A DNA stretch of 64,000 bases from Climacium dendroides (lineage: Eukaryota; Streptophyta; Bryopsida; Hypnales; Climaciaceae): contig OX467088.1 in NCBI GenBank assembly GCA_950106755.1, forward strand, positions 5,688,001 to 5,752,000, written 5' to 3'. The notes beneath the pieces are model-generated. The model was not told where the DNA came from and made no database searches. It saw only the letters and a list, made by a program, of their open reading frames with translations. Shown here one piece after another: positions 24,931 through 37,450 of the stretch. The translations under genes were made by a program, and so were the position numbers. Each line of letters begins with the position of its first letter. The first letter of the stretch is position 1.

Positions 24931-25599
24931 CTCTTTTTTCGCTTCTTTAATGTAACCTTTGTTATAATTGTGATTTTTCAAAATGACTTCTTTTATTACA
25001 TGTGTTTATTAGTGTCTAAATTTTCACCATTGACCGTTGTGAAATCAATAAGAGTCGTAATAATAATCATTTACAAAGGTTCTAAATGAGTAAAAAAAAA
25101 TTCAATATCCATATAATAAAACTTCTAATAAACAACAATGCCAAGACCAATATAGGGCTATTATTACATTAAAGAGGTTATTACAGTAAGGTGGGGGTTA
25201 TGATGTTTGTATGGGACTAGGACTGGGACTAGTAGGTGATATTATTCTGTAGAGGTTTATTAGTTTAGGGAGTGTTACTTATTTGAAGTTCTATTATAGA
25301 TAGAAAGAAAAAAGTTGTTATTAAAGGTGAGAAATATGGTGTGGAAATTATTAGGGTTGATTGATAACTTCTGAAACAAGCTATCAGTTTTTATTACATT
25401 AAAATTTAATTTCTAAGAATTAATGTTACTGTTTCATATTCCATTAATAATCTTTTTGTAGTTTGCTGGAATGTAGACTGTGACGCACTCTCACTCAAAC
25501 TAAAGTCGAAAACAGCAAAGTTGGAAAAAAAGTGATCTTAGACCGCAGTAAAAATAAATAAATTTAAAAAAGATGGAATACAAATATAATAACTCTACG

Positions 25600-26825
25600 T
25601 ATATATATACGCCCTAGAGTCACCTACAGATCAACGTGATCTCGTAGATTTTAGTCGGACCGCAGCCGACGAAACTCAGTAGATGCTGTAACGTAATCCG
25701 TAGATGCTGACAGACGAGATCTCTCCGTTTCGTAGATAAGAAGCTCATAAAAGGTTTATTAGAGCATGCAAAGGCACCTCAAAGCCAAGCCTTCTTCTTC
25801 CTCGTGGAGCCCGTCGCCGCGCCCGTTTTCGCCGACAATTTTTCACTTTGGTGAGCGTCCAATTGCGCCCCAATTTCTTGCAATTTCTTGCAATTTTTTG
25901 TTTCGATCCTGAGCATGCTTGTTTTCATGGCGATCCGCGTCTTTGTCACCGAAATCGGATTGAATTGACGCTCTTTCGCTTTCTTGCATTGTAGTTTCAC
26001 TGTGGAGGCGTGCTTTCTCGAATTCGTTAAGGATCGTCTCTGCTTTGGTGGTGTCATTGCATTACGCTCACTTGTTGTTCTAATGTTTCTTTAGCCAAAT
26101 TGTAAGTCGCCTATCGGTTTTAACGATGTCTTTGCTTGCTGGAGGTGCGGTTAATTGTTCCGTCGAAGTGCCACCTCTGTGTGGTATTGTGGAGTTTATG
26201 TTGAAGCGAAATTTTAGTTTTTCATTTTTCCCTTTTTTTGCTCTTTTTGCTTGTTTCCCCCCCTAAGGTTCATCGGAGGCGCTTAGGTTGGGGAATTGGA
26301 TGTTTTGGGTGCTTGTGACTGTAGAAGGATGGATTTGCGTGGGAGTTTGTTTGGGCGTGGTTCTTTTGCGAGAGGAGAGGGTTTTGAGGAAGAACTTGTA
26401 TTGGGAATTGATAAGTCGAATGTTTAGAGGTAATGCGGACACGAGGTTGTTAGAAATCGATTGCATCCTTTTAGGGTGGAGTTCTCTGTGTTTTTTTTGG
26501 CTTTCTTCTGTTGGGAATTGAAGTTTTTGGAGGTTAATTGGTGGTAAATGATGTCCGTGTACCACTTGCAATTGTCAAGGAGCTAATTCAGTCGGCGTAG
26601 GTGCAGATGTTACCCCTTGACCGGGAGCACGAGTGGGACTTTCATTTCTGTTGAGTTTTGAATCAATTGTTTGGTATATGTAGGCTCGCTTAATTTGCAA
26701 AATCTAACCCGTCTTTGAGAAAAATTGTGCAAGCTCATCTCGTTGTTTCTTCATTATAAGACTTACCAGCTTTTTTCATGGTGTAAATATAGGTGGATTT
26801 GCAGATCGAGAGTTTGTAAGTGAAG
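25600..26825 (+). other. Probable promoter and 5' UTR region of the downstream membrane-protein gene
   Basis: The base composition shifts from AT-rich desert to mixed GC at about 25620, just after a TATATATATAC stretch (about 25600-25610). No conserved coding frame was seen. Several plausible intron signals exist before the ATG at 26826, so a leader with an intron is likely but not mapped. Confidence 0.35.
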
Positions 26826-28168
26826 ATGAGTCACGTACAGTATTACGAAGTGTCGGGTTCACGACGTCCGTACTTTGCGGACTGCGTCAGCCCTGTATGG
26901 CACCTGCTGAGGATTATGTTGTTCTTCATGTGCGTTTTGTATGCCACGCTGGGTTTGATGTCCTACCGAGACCATAAATCCACGGGAGGTTCCTTTCCTG
27001 TGAAGAACGACACTGAGCCATTCTCTCCTCTGCAAGTCCTGCTTGACAAGGGGCAAATCTTGGAAGCACAAACCTTGTAAGTTTCCTTTTTCATCAATCT
27101 TCTATGACCAGATCGAATTTTTGGCTTGATACAGATATTGGAGGGTAGATTTCCAATGTGTCTGCAAACAGTCGGGTGTATGTACGTACGTGCCATGTGG
27201 GAATTATGATGCAGAATATCAATTTTGGTTTGATTGTCTTTGTCTCTATTAACTCGTAATCGTCTGGTTATACTAACCATCCACTGCTGATTGATATTGC
27301 AGGGATACTGACAATGACGTGCTGAAGAAGATCAACGATTATTCCACATTGGAGCTCAAAACCGTGGTTATAGCAGAGACGGTGGTTCCATACGATGACC
27401 GCGAACTTCTGTCCTTGTATGTGAAGCAACAGCTTGATGCATCGGATGTGATGAGTGAGACTCAGAAGGAAGCCGTGCTTACGATGGTCAATTTGGCACC
27501 CATGGAGGCTGTTGTCAACAAGGAAGAGATTGGAGAGAAGGGCTCGCTTCGCAACTCCGCAGTCTTGGCTCTTATTAAAACACATGCCAAGAATGTCCAC
27601 TTCATGCTTGTTGGGCAAGTATCTTACCACTCTCCATCAAACCCCAAGGCTCTTCTTTGAAAAGCCAACTTCATTCCAGGAAGATCGTATAATACAGAGA
27701 AGGAAAGAAGAAAGTTCATTACAGGGTTAATGAACTTGAATTATGATATGCTAGTATGGTAAGACGCTGTGAGTGTGTCTGAGATGTTTTTCGAATCACT
27801 AACACTGTTTTGTGTGGACTGGTGCAGGGTACGAGCAGAGCCACGGTTGGGTTGGAACTGGATTCCATCTTCAGAGCGTAATGCCTGGAACGATGTGTTG
27901 TCCCGGGTCTTGTCTGACAAGGTATGCAATGAGCCCTAATTTGAGAGTGCACGTCACTTGACATCACGTCAATTTATTTGGTTTACATTATCGGCTTTTA
28001 TGTCTTCCTTTCGCAAATTTGAGCACCTATTAGACGATTTGAGTTTGAACTGGCCTTCGACCATGAACTGTTGTGCAGATCCGAGTGGAGGCCAAGAACT
28101 ACCTATGGCAACGCAACGGAGATTCTCTGGACCAGTCCGACCTGACTGTTGGGACTGCTGATCATTGA
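26826..28168 (+). CDS. Unrecognised single-pass membrane protein, four exons
   Basis: Exons 26826-27076, 27303-27614, 27828-27921 and 28079-28168 join into 747 nt (248 aa) in one frame. Residues about 24-45 form one strong hydrophobic segment (LLRIMLFFMCVLYATLGLM), preceded by a short tail beginning MSHVQYYEVSGSRRPYF, so the protein may be a type II or signal-anchored membrane protein with a roughly 200-residue hydrophilic domain. That domain is rich in charged residues and contains LGWNWIPSSERNAWNDVLSR. I do not recognise the family. Intron 2 must use a GC-AG donor (27614|GCAAGT) to keep the frame; the GT donor 4 bp further on leads to an early stop. An ATG 6 bp upstream (26820) would add two residues. 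GC-rich codons and consistent junctions argue for a real gene. Confidence 0.7.
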
Positions 28169-28199
28169 AAATTCGGTAAGGTATATACACCTGAAGGTC

Positions 28200-29240
28200 T
28201 CCACGTGATCATAGTTTGAATTCTTAGACCGATTCCACTTTTTTTGGCAATTTAAAGAGGATTTATCATGTGTTTTTTGTACGCTAAAAATGAAATTGAA
28301 ATTTCAAAGTCTTGGCTAACTATAGGTTAGACCCTAGCCTAGCTCCCGAAATCGACCTTACGCTAGCTCTCATATTCAGATTCAGGAATTTCTCCACACG
28401 GGGTTGCAATTAGGTCTGCTTATGTTCGGATTGTGTCCATTTCAGGTAGGAATCATTAGGAGTTGTTTTTGGGTTACGATTGCAATTAGGTGTACTTATT
28501 CTGAGAAGGCGTTCATTTTACATGCAGATCAGCCACTCAGATTTGATGACTGGGGTGGCAGTTTTGTGAAGTGTAATTGAAGCGGGGTTCATAGTTTGAA
28601 CTTCAGAATCTATGACCCCTTCTTTTGTTGAGGATTGTAGGACGTACAGATTCTACTGTAATGTCACTTATGTGCTCAAGTTCACATTTCCTCTCGCATG
28701 ATCTGTGCAGCATTGCACATGGGTGTTTGTTTAGAGGGAGGTAGGCATGTTGATACTAGGAGCAATAGGGAGGGTGCGGTTGGTTTGGTCTTGATGCTTC
28801 GTGGCACAGAACCTTGATCAATGCACGAACCCAAGTTGATGACTCAACGATGGTGAGGTGTGGAATTGGGCTGCGGCCACTCACCGGTCGAGTCTTTTTT
28901 TTTTAATCATTTTTCCATTTTGAAGAGTCTTATCCAGATTCGTTCTGTTGTATAAGTCTTGAGGACTGAACTTGTAATTAAAGCACATTTTCCTGAAATT
29001 GTTCTACTTGTGAAAACTCGGCTTGTGTAAATGTGAGGCTAGCTGGTATTGAGTGATGTGATTGTACTGTGCTTGTAAATTGCCATCCCTAGGTCAGGTT
29101 TTACATCAAATACCACGGACCTCTTTTCTCTAATATCAAGCAGTTCAAGATTCACTCTGTTGTCTTCTTTAAACCAGTATCCCGAAGTTTGCTTCCAAAT
29201 CCTATAACTATCCTGACTGAGTTTGCTAAGGCAACGCCAC
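28200..29240. other. 3' flank of the membrane-protein gene
   Basis: This is mixed-composition sequence with no coding region I can support. It probably includes the 3' UTR. A T-run near 28890 and TTAG-rich stretches carry no clear feature. Confidence 0.35.
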
Positions 29241-29247
29241 TCCATGC

Positions 29248-29362
29248 TTGCTCCGCCCGACATGTTGCTCCGCCCGACATAAATGGCTCCACACCAGCAC
29301 CCCGTCGCGGTACAAGTGGTATCATTCCTTCACACTCCCACATTTGCACACTCCCACATTTG
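29248..29362. repeat. Two short perfect tandem duplications
   Basis: TTGCTCCGCCCGACAT occurs at 29248-29263 and 29265-29280 (period 17), and CACACTCCCACATTTG at 29331-29346 and 29347-29362 (period 16). Both look like recent slippage or repair duplications. Confidence 0.8.
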
Positions 29363-29429
29363 CGTTGCAATGGAGGGGCCGTTGTAGTTGGTAGTCTTAC
29401 ATTCAAATTCATATTAACTTGTAAATTTT

Positions 29430-31770
29430 GATTATGGCCTTAGTGGAAGATGTGGAGGTTAGTGAGAGGTGTGAGAAGAAAGGAAAGAACTTTAGCAAGG
29501 ACTTTAAGGGTTGGTTGGTGTAGAGAATCATGTCTTTACAAGGTAGCAAATGCCTCATCACTTTTTAATGTTGTGGTAAAATGGAGTGTTATTGGTGGTA
29601 GTAGCATGTACAATATTCAATAGCATGCACTATCATTGCTTTAGCTTTAGAGAGGAGTAACATTGTCACTACTTTAACTTTAGAGTAGAGTAGATGGTGT
29701 GAAACGTTCTACATTCAATAGCCTTCATGTGTACTCCTTATCTTTATTTTGCTCATCACTTTGAACCTCCACTTATCCACTTAGCTATCGATGAAATATT
29801 CTTAAGTGTGGAATATTGTTCTATACCATTTATTGTAGAGCTATGGCAATGATAGTGCATGTCACTAAATGTTATGTAGTTTCTAAATCCTTTCTTGAAT
29901 ATTTGCATATTTTTGTTCATATCTTTATAAATACATATTATTTATTTCAATTTCATAAAATAATTTTGCATATAAAAAGTTTAAAAAAAGTCAAGCATTG
30001 GTTGGGATGAATGAAAAGTTGTAGTAAAAAAAACTTTGAGAATCTTTTTATTCATCATCTAAATTGTAGATGCTGGAGTGCTAAAGGATTGACCACTTTT
30101 TATAAATTCTTTGTAATCCCAAAGTATTTCCCTCCTTTTAAATCATTAAGTCCTAAAACTATTTGTCAAAGCAAAAATATAGAGAGAATCTTTAGCAAAT
30201 GTGGGATTATTGAGGATAGACAACCAAAGTGAAAAAATTATCCATAGTTTAAATTGGAAAATGAATGATAGACAATGAATGTGAAAAAAATAGGATAATT
30301 GGTATTGTGAGAATTTAGAGTTTTGTAACATTAAAAAATATACCTATGTGTGAAAATACACACTTAATGTAAGAAACACTAGATATGGGGGTATACATAA
30401 TCTTCTACTCAAAATTGATACAAATTCAATTGTATGGCTTCTTTCATAACTAATTGATGCTTACACCAAGGTAGTTGAAATCAATGTCTACAACATAATA
30501 GAGTTATTTAATTAAGGATAGTACAAAAAGAAACCTCAAACTCCATTAGACCAAATTTAGATGCTTCAAAAAGGTTTTGTCCTATGTTTTTCTCAAATTT
30601 CGTGGCTAACATACCTATATTTATGACAAACATACACATAGTTAGCTATTGCATAAAAAATAATTTCACATAATATTATAAATTCTATAGAATCATGTAC
30701 ATATAAGGTATCTAGGTTGGAAAATTATCCTTTCATAAATTTGATTATTTTTTATATTATCATTATTGAGAGAATTTTACATTTAAGGATAAGTGTAAAG
30801 AATAGAGATATATAAAGAAAATCTCGATTTAATGTTTAGCTTATGAGATTACATTATTCAAGGTCCTTCATGGTTGTATGTGCAAAATCTCTTTTCTCCT
30901 TTTTAAAATGTATCAAGTATAAAATTGATATAAAAATATATACATCAAATGCTGCAAAAAAACTTTTTGATCCCCTCTTTTTGCAAGGGTGGAATGACTA
31001 GGATCTAAACCTCAATTTAGAAAGAAAACAACCTTATTTGGTTCAATTGCATGCAATCATGCCTTATTGTCATTCCCCAATAAATGCAAATTGAATAAGA
31101 CCACAAATGCAGTGTAAAATAAAAACTAAATATAGATCAAAGATTATCTTAATAGAATGCTAATTATTGATAGAATAATCATTCACATATCAAATACAAC
31201 GAATATTGAATCAAATCCAATAACCATACAAAATGAATGTATTTAATGATTTCTTTAAATGGCTTCAATTAGTGAAAATTTTACCATGGTATCCATCACT
31301 ATTCATACATGTATTAGGTTTGATATTTAGATAGGTTGATATTGTACCATCGGCACTTCACATGATCAAGACTATATAACTTTAGTGCATTTGAAACAAG
31401 ATTGTTGTTTGCATCTCTTTGAAAACTATATAAATACTAATTTTCGTAAAGTTTCTTTTGTAAAGTTTCTTTGGTAAATATTTTTTATACTTTAAACACT
31501 TTTTGATTTTTTATGTCAATTTGGAGAGTTATACCCTTAATCCTAGAGTGTGGCAACTTATTGGTGAAATAGCAAGTGGACAAAGAAGAATGCAAATGTT
31601 GGACCTTAGTGTTTTTGTTTTTGTTTTTGGTGAAACAAGTAACCGCAAGATCTTGAGCATTGACTTGCATATTTATTGGACTTGTAGTGGATATCTGAAT
31701 AAGCCTCATTCAAAAAGATATCTACAATCAATGAAAGATGGTTTGGGTAAAGAAGGTGGTTGAGAAATAA
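29430..31770. other. AT-rich desert without recognised features
   Basis: Only short chance reading frames are present. No element ends, inverted repeats or family matches were recognised in this interval. Confidence 0.4.
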
Positions 31771-32840
31771 CAATGTAAAACAGTTTACCTTCAAGTCCAA
31801 AGGGAACATATACATGGTGCTTTACCTTCGGACATGGGCAGATTGTAGCATTGTTGTTTAGCACATACTAGTCTTTCTTCTAAATTCCTGCACACAACTA
31901 GACATTCCATATACTAATGCTTCATATTCCTCGGAGGGGTCACTTAGAGTGCTCATTAAAAACTATGTGCAATCAAAACTTTGGACCCCCTATATACTTT
32001 TTGAATTTTAAATAAAATGAAATGAAAAAAATATGAATAGATTTTTCTACTTTGAAAGTTTATGTTTTGAATTATTGATATTTTTATTTATTAATAATAA
32101 TTCATTATAAATTTTTGAAGTAAAAAAATACACTGTAGAATTGAAAAACACACTTTTATACCTCTATATTATATAAGAAAAAATTGTTTAAAAAATGAAC
32201 GAAAAATTCCTAAAAATAATTCTCTATTGAAAGCTCATTTTCACATTTTGAGTTGAATATTGATGCAATGTTCATCTAATTTTGTTCTTTAAAAATATTT
32301 GAGTTAAAAAAACGTTCTATTTTAGTGCATTTTTAACCTCTTTTAGAAATCATTCCATATTTTATTTAAGTTTGAAATTTTGGGAGTAGAATCTTATAGT
32401 CATTAGTAAAGAATGTTCAAAATTTGAAGCTAAAATTATAGTTTATTAAAAATCACTTGTTCACACATGGTTTGTTATAGTAGAACTAAGTGCACCCCTT
32501 GAGTCATATTCCTACTAATGCCAAGACAACAACTATAGAAGGGAGTAAGCTAGAGAAATGACAGCGTAAAACAGTTTATTTTTAAACCCAAAAGGAATAT
32601 ATACATGGAGTTTCACCTTTAGACATGGACAGACTATAGCATTGTTGTTTAGCATACACTGGTCTTCCCTCTAAATTGCTACATATGACTACACATTCCA
32701 TATATTGATGCTTCATACTCCTATTGATGCCAAGACAACAATTGTAGAAGGGAATGAAGTCTTGCCAAGACAACAATTGTAGAAGGGAGTGAAGTCCTAC
32801 CAAGACAACGATTGTAGAAGGGAGTGAAGTCCTTCTAAGC
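31770..32840. repeat. Pair of about 165-bp direct repeats followed by a 38-bp tandem repeat
   Basis: About 31775-31935 and 32560-32725 are diverged direct copies (both contain GTAAAACAGTTTA, TATACATGG and CATTGTTGTTTAGCA), some 790 bp apart. Immediately after the second copy, three units of about 38 bp (AAGACAACRATTGTAGAAGG core) run from 32728 to 32840; a further single unit lies at 32519-32550. No coding role is evident. A remnant of LTRs or of a duplicated segment is possible. Confidence 0.65.
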
Positions 32841-33764
32841 CAAAATGAACGTCCTATATTGTTTAACATACATATATAGACGTCGATCTTTGAGCTTTAG
32901 TGTTGTCCAAAAATGTTGCAAACAGACTAATTAATGTCAGCATCTTCAAATGTATATATGTCCAGTTTCTTTAAGCATTATTGTTGGTTATATAATATGT
33001 AAAAATTGTTATATTATGAACAGGAAATGAAGAACAAAATTCTAAAGATTGGATTCTGTAGACACAACAATAAAATGACTTCAACCTCTATTGCTATGTG
33101 AAATAAATTTCATAATGATAGACACAAAAAGTAGTACAAGAGCATGTCCTCTTGAACGACAAACCCACAATGAGATCCTTGCTTGACGTAGCAACTTTGT
33201 AGGATCAGATTTGGAACACAAGCGCCTCACTTGGGCCAATGATGCTCACCTACATGTGGACAAGTACTGTTTTAGAGAGGGATGACTAGAAGATCAACAA
33301 CCAACAGCCACCACATCGGATGTCGGAGCTTGCTCTTGTCTTCCACTTTAGACATGAAAGGAACAATATGAGGAGGCCAATGGTAAACATTACTATTACT
33401 GTTATATATTAGAGTACAATGCTTGTACTCCAGAACAATGTCATGAAGCCTCGCTTGTGGCAGTTACAAGATTTCAATAGCCAAGTGGCCTACCAGATAA
33501 GAACCATTCAATGTTGCACACCTCCTTTTAGCCTTCAACCATAGTCTCTTTGCATATTTGATGGCAATGGATAGGAGTCTACATGTACCACTATTGTCAT
33601 CGCCATGTACATGTCCTAAGATGACAATGACTGTTGTAGTGAGTCACCGACTATGGATGAAGCAGTCACCTATGTGAAAATACACGCCTCCACATTGGAG
33701 GTAACTTAGATTTGTCCTTGTCTTGCCGAAACAAAGCATTACCTCATCACAAAGTTTAGACCCT

Positions 33765-36262
33765 CATCACAAAGTTCCCCTGTCACGATTTGTCAATATT
33801 AAGTATACGATTATCGTCGGGCATTGTTTTCATGTTACATTCATTCATTTGGAAATATTGTTACAATACGAAATTGCTTTTCATGATTAGAGTGTAGTTT
33901 AGGCATATCATTCATATTTGAGTTTGAAGTGTTAAAGTTTCACGATAACTACACTTGACAAAATATGTATGATTTCAGTGGTTTAGTGATGGGCTACTAA
34001 CTTCGTGCAACATTTCTACTTGTTTAAGACATATGAAGTTAGTGCAATAATCACACAACATCAAGTCCATGCATAGTTATTGCACTAACATTGCATTTTT
34101 TTTATCTTTTACAATTTTAGTACTAAGTCAATTGAAAAGCAGGAATTGTATTCAAAGTAAAAATTCAGACCTCATTTAAGCATAGTAGAAGAATTTTTCT
34201 TGAAAAACTTTGAACTAAAAGAAGTTGTGAAATTGAGCCATACTTCATCTCCAAAAATCCGTTTGACATTTTAAGTCTCTAATCAAAAGTTATAGACAAA
34301 TATCAGAGAGGCGTTGGAAGGGAATTTTTTTGACAATTTCTAATGCTTCTTTGAAATTTGTTCATAACTTTTGATTGAAGACTTGAAATGTCAAACTAAT
34401 TTTTGGAGATGAAACATGGCTTAATTTACCACCTTTTCTTGGTTCAAAATTTTTCAAAAAAAGTTATTCTACTATGCCTATGAGGTCTGAAATTATGATT
34501 TTAACACAATTCCTGCATTTTCAAGTTGACAATGAGTGCTCAACCAAGCCTCTCATCTTTAAGTTATCCCATATTCTTTGAGTGGTCATGACAAACAATG
34601 AATTTCAGTATAAAAAGGATCTCTCCACTCTCCTTTCTCACCAAGTGCCACTGGAGTGAATCTATCATTATGTTGTCAAGTTTCTTGACAGCCTAGTTAT
34701 GGATTTAATTCAAACATTTGGTGTAGTTGTACATTTCTATCACTACATCATCAAGTTTCTTGTTGGTCTAGTCATGGATTTAGTTCAACATTTGGTGCAA
34801 TTATATAGATGTAAATTATAATTTATTAGATTATACTAATCAATTAACAAACAAAATAAAAAAAATTTAATTAAAAAAAATTATTGCTAATTAGAAGGGT
34901 CATCAACAATTACACATTGACAATATTTTTCAAACATTGATAACATTTAATAAGAGTTACTCCAGTACAAATAGCAATAATGTTACTGTCATGAATTTTT
35001 CATGTACTTCAACGTAGATAAAATGCACGACAAAGATAATAGTTTTTTGTGCATAGTTTGTGTCATTAACGCACCTGTGGTTATCATACAGAGGTCACAT
35101 AGTTAATACGGATGACAAAATAGTGCCACTTCTTTGTAGTAATCATGTGCATTGTAACGATGTGATAATTTAAAAATTAACATATGCACCCATGAAACAA
35201 TAGAAACTGTATGGTAATTGCTAACAATTCGTTTGGCCAGAACTTTGAGATGCTATGAATTGTCAATAATTATCGTGTAGTTATTGTTCTTTCATGGGTA
35301 CGCTTGTTAATTTACAATTCATTGTATTGTTATGATGCACATGATTTCTAAAAAGAATTTGTACTACTTTGTTATTTGTATTAATTATGTGAATTCTATA
35401 CATTAAATAATCACAAATGCACAAAAGACACAAATTATGTACAAAAATTTACTATGTTTATTGTGAATTTTATATGTATTGAAGTACACAAAAAATTCAT
35501 GAAAAATTCACAAAGTATGATGTACGGAAAATTCCTCAATTTGTAATTTTTCAATCAATATTTACCACATGCCTCCACAATCTACCAATCGGCAACCACT
35601 ACATATATTGGTTGCCACCAAGGTTAGAATCTTGGACCTCATAATTGAGGCCCAAGGTTCTCAACCATTGCATTACACACTACATACTTGTTGAACAAAG
35701 AGGGAGTTGTAACTTGTTTATTAATTTTTTTCAATTTTTTTTCCAAGTGCTTCATAAAATCAGCAGACTTCAGACCTCATTCAGGCATAGTAGATCAACT
35801 TTTTTCAAAACACTTTAAACTAAGAAAAGTTGATCAATGAAACTAAATTTCACTTCCAAAAATCCGTTTGTGCTTTTGATCTTTATATAAAAAGTTATGG
35901 ACAAAAAGTTACGGAATTGTAAAGATAAGAAAATGCAATGTTAGTGCAATAACTATGCATGGACATAATATCGTGTGATTATTGCGCTAATTTCATGTCT
36001 TGAATTAGCATTAATGTTGCACGAAGTCAATCACCCATCGCTATGTCACTGAAGTTATACATATTTAGTAAGGCACAACTATTGTACAACTTCAACACTT
36101 AAAATTCACATATGAATGAGATGCCTAAATTGCATTGTCATCATGAATGTCAATATTGTGTTGTGATAATATTTCCAAATGAATGAATGTAACATGAAAG
36201 TAATGTCCAACGATAATCATACGATTACTAGTGACAATTCGTGATAAAGGAACTTTGTGATG
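33765..36262. mobile_element. 2.5-kb fold-back element with nested inverted repeats
   Basis: The outer arms, about 33765-34115 and 35930-36262, are diverged reverse complements: ATCACAAAGTTCC and CACGATTTGTCA on the left pair with TGACAATTCGTG and GGAACTTTGTGAT on the right. Inside lie two further palindromes, about 34115-34535 (centre near 34325) and about 34990-35510 (centre near 35245). A segment around 34165-34310 is also repeated directly at about 35765-35910. No protein is encoded. It resembles a fold-back or nested MITE composite. It abuts the piggyBac transposase remnant, but a link is not shown. Confidence 0.65.
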
Positions 36263-36481
36263 CTCCTACTGGTCGTTCACACCAAAGAATGTACACTTGG
36301 GACTATAAGGTGGACTTGAAAGACACAACCTCGCTTGACTATCCAAGGCTTGCAAAGAGCTTTAGGAAGGATCAATTAGTAATGTACTTGGTCTATTGGG
36401 TCTTGTACCAATTGCTCACACATTGTCTTATATAAAATGTAACAATTAACGACAGAAGTATCCAACAAAAAGAAAAAAATT

Positions 36482-37450
36482 TCAATGCCACCATTTGTAG
36501 CTTCGAACTTGAGAAGAATAGGCACCATTCATTTGATATGCCATATTGATGCCTCTCATGAACTTTGTGTAATCTTTTAGCATAGGAGGCATGTCAATGT
36601 CCTTTTCTTGTCCGTTGACCTTGCAAGGTATAGTTGGCCATTCATTGCTCAAACAAGGTAGAGGACTGAAAAATGAAGAAAGAAGAAGAATGAGCTTTTG
36701 GTCTACCCACATAATGCAGCACAATTGTCTGTTGGAGTGCATTCACCAAGCAATAGTATCTTGCAACTCATTGACAAAAAGTTGTTTATATAATAATACT
36801 CTTGGGAGGCCAATGTGGTTGCTAACCACCATCCCCATGGCATATGTGCCCAGAGCTACTAGACCAACAATGACTTTGATTGAGGTAAAGTAGTTGTTTG
36901 TAACAACTACGAGCCCTCTACTATGTAACCCATGCATTAGGAACATGACAACATCATATCCAGATTTTGGTGGTCTGCCTTGCCCTATATGCACAACATT
37001 TCACCTAGCAAAGCTAGACTCCGTAGATGTCGAAGTCGTAAATATATTTTTTTAGTGTGTCTGCCAAGGCCCAAACATTGATTTCTTATTTTGTGGGTTT
37101 TTTTGGCAAGTACTGCCAAATAAAGTAGTATTCCATGTTAGAGGATGAGTTGTCTACTATATGCAAACACCTTGTAATATCTTCATAGCGGCAATTGGAT
37201 ATAGTGCTTGAAACAATTTGACATAAAACAAATATTTCCATTCCAATACGTGCAATGGTTTGGTAGTCTCTTGATGTCCATTTTCAAGTATATTTCCAAG
37301 AAGGCCCGCAATTCCATCAAACATAGAGGCTACCAACAAGGTCCTCATATGGACAAACTTGTGCATGTATCTACTTTATTGGCGTAACGATTGGTTTCTT
37401 GATATATTCGCTCTAGAGTTTTTTCACTCCAAAATTGGCCGAATAAAGTG
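36482..37450 (-). pseudogene. Decayed piggyBac-type (DDE_Tnp_1_7) transposase
   Basis: Minus-strand fragments occur in the order expected for piggyBac/PGBD transposases: ETNRYA (37381-37398), LPKKPTK-stop-EINVWALAD (WALAD at 37059-37073), GYDVVMFL, VVVTNNYFTS (36881-36910), GTYAMG and IGLP, WVDQKLILLLSS, and KDYTKFMRGINMA. The frame is broken: an in-frame TAA at 37086-37088 sits where the family usually has Trp, a TGA at 36743-36745 interrupts IAW-MHSNRQ, and further stops occur around 37000-37030. The second catalytic Asp of the family (T-D-N-[YF]) is Asn here (codon 36896-36898). The segment around the first catalytic Asp is not recognisable. It is a dead copy. Confidence 0.8.

Noticed and set aside
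25779..26057. 92-codon minus-strand frame
   Set aside because: It lies in the probable leader of the plus-strand membrane-protein gene and has no recognisable domain.
32582..32869. 95-codon minus-strand frame
   Set aside because: It is produced by the direct repeat plus the 38-bp tandem units; the first repeat copy does not keep the frame.
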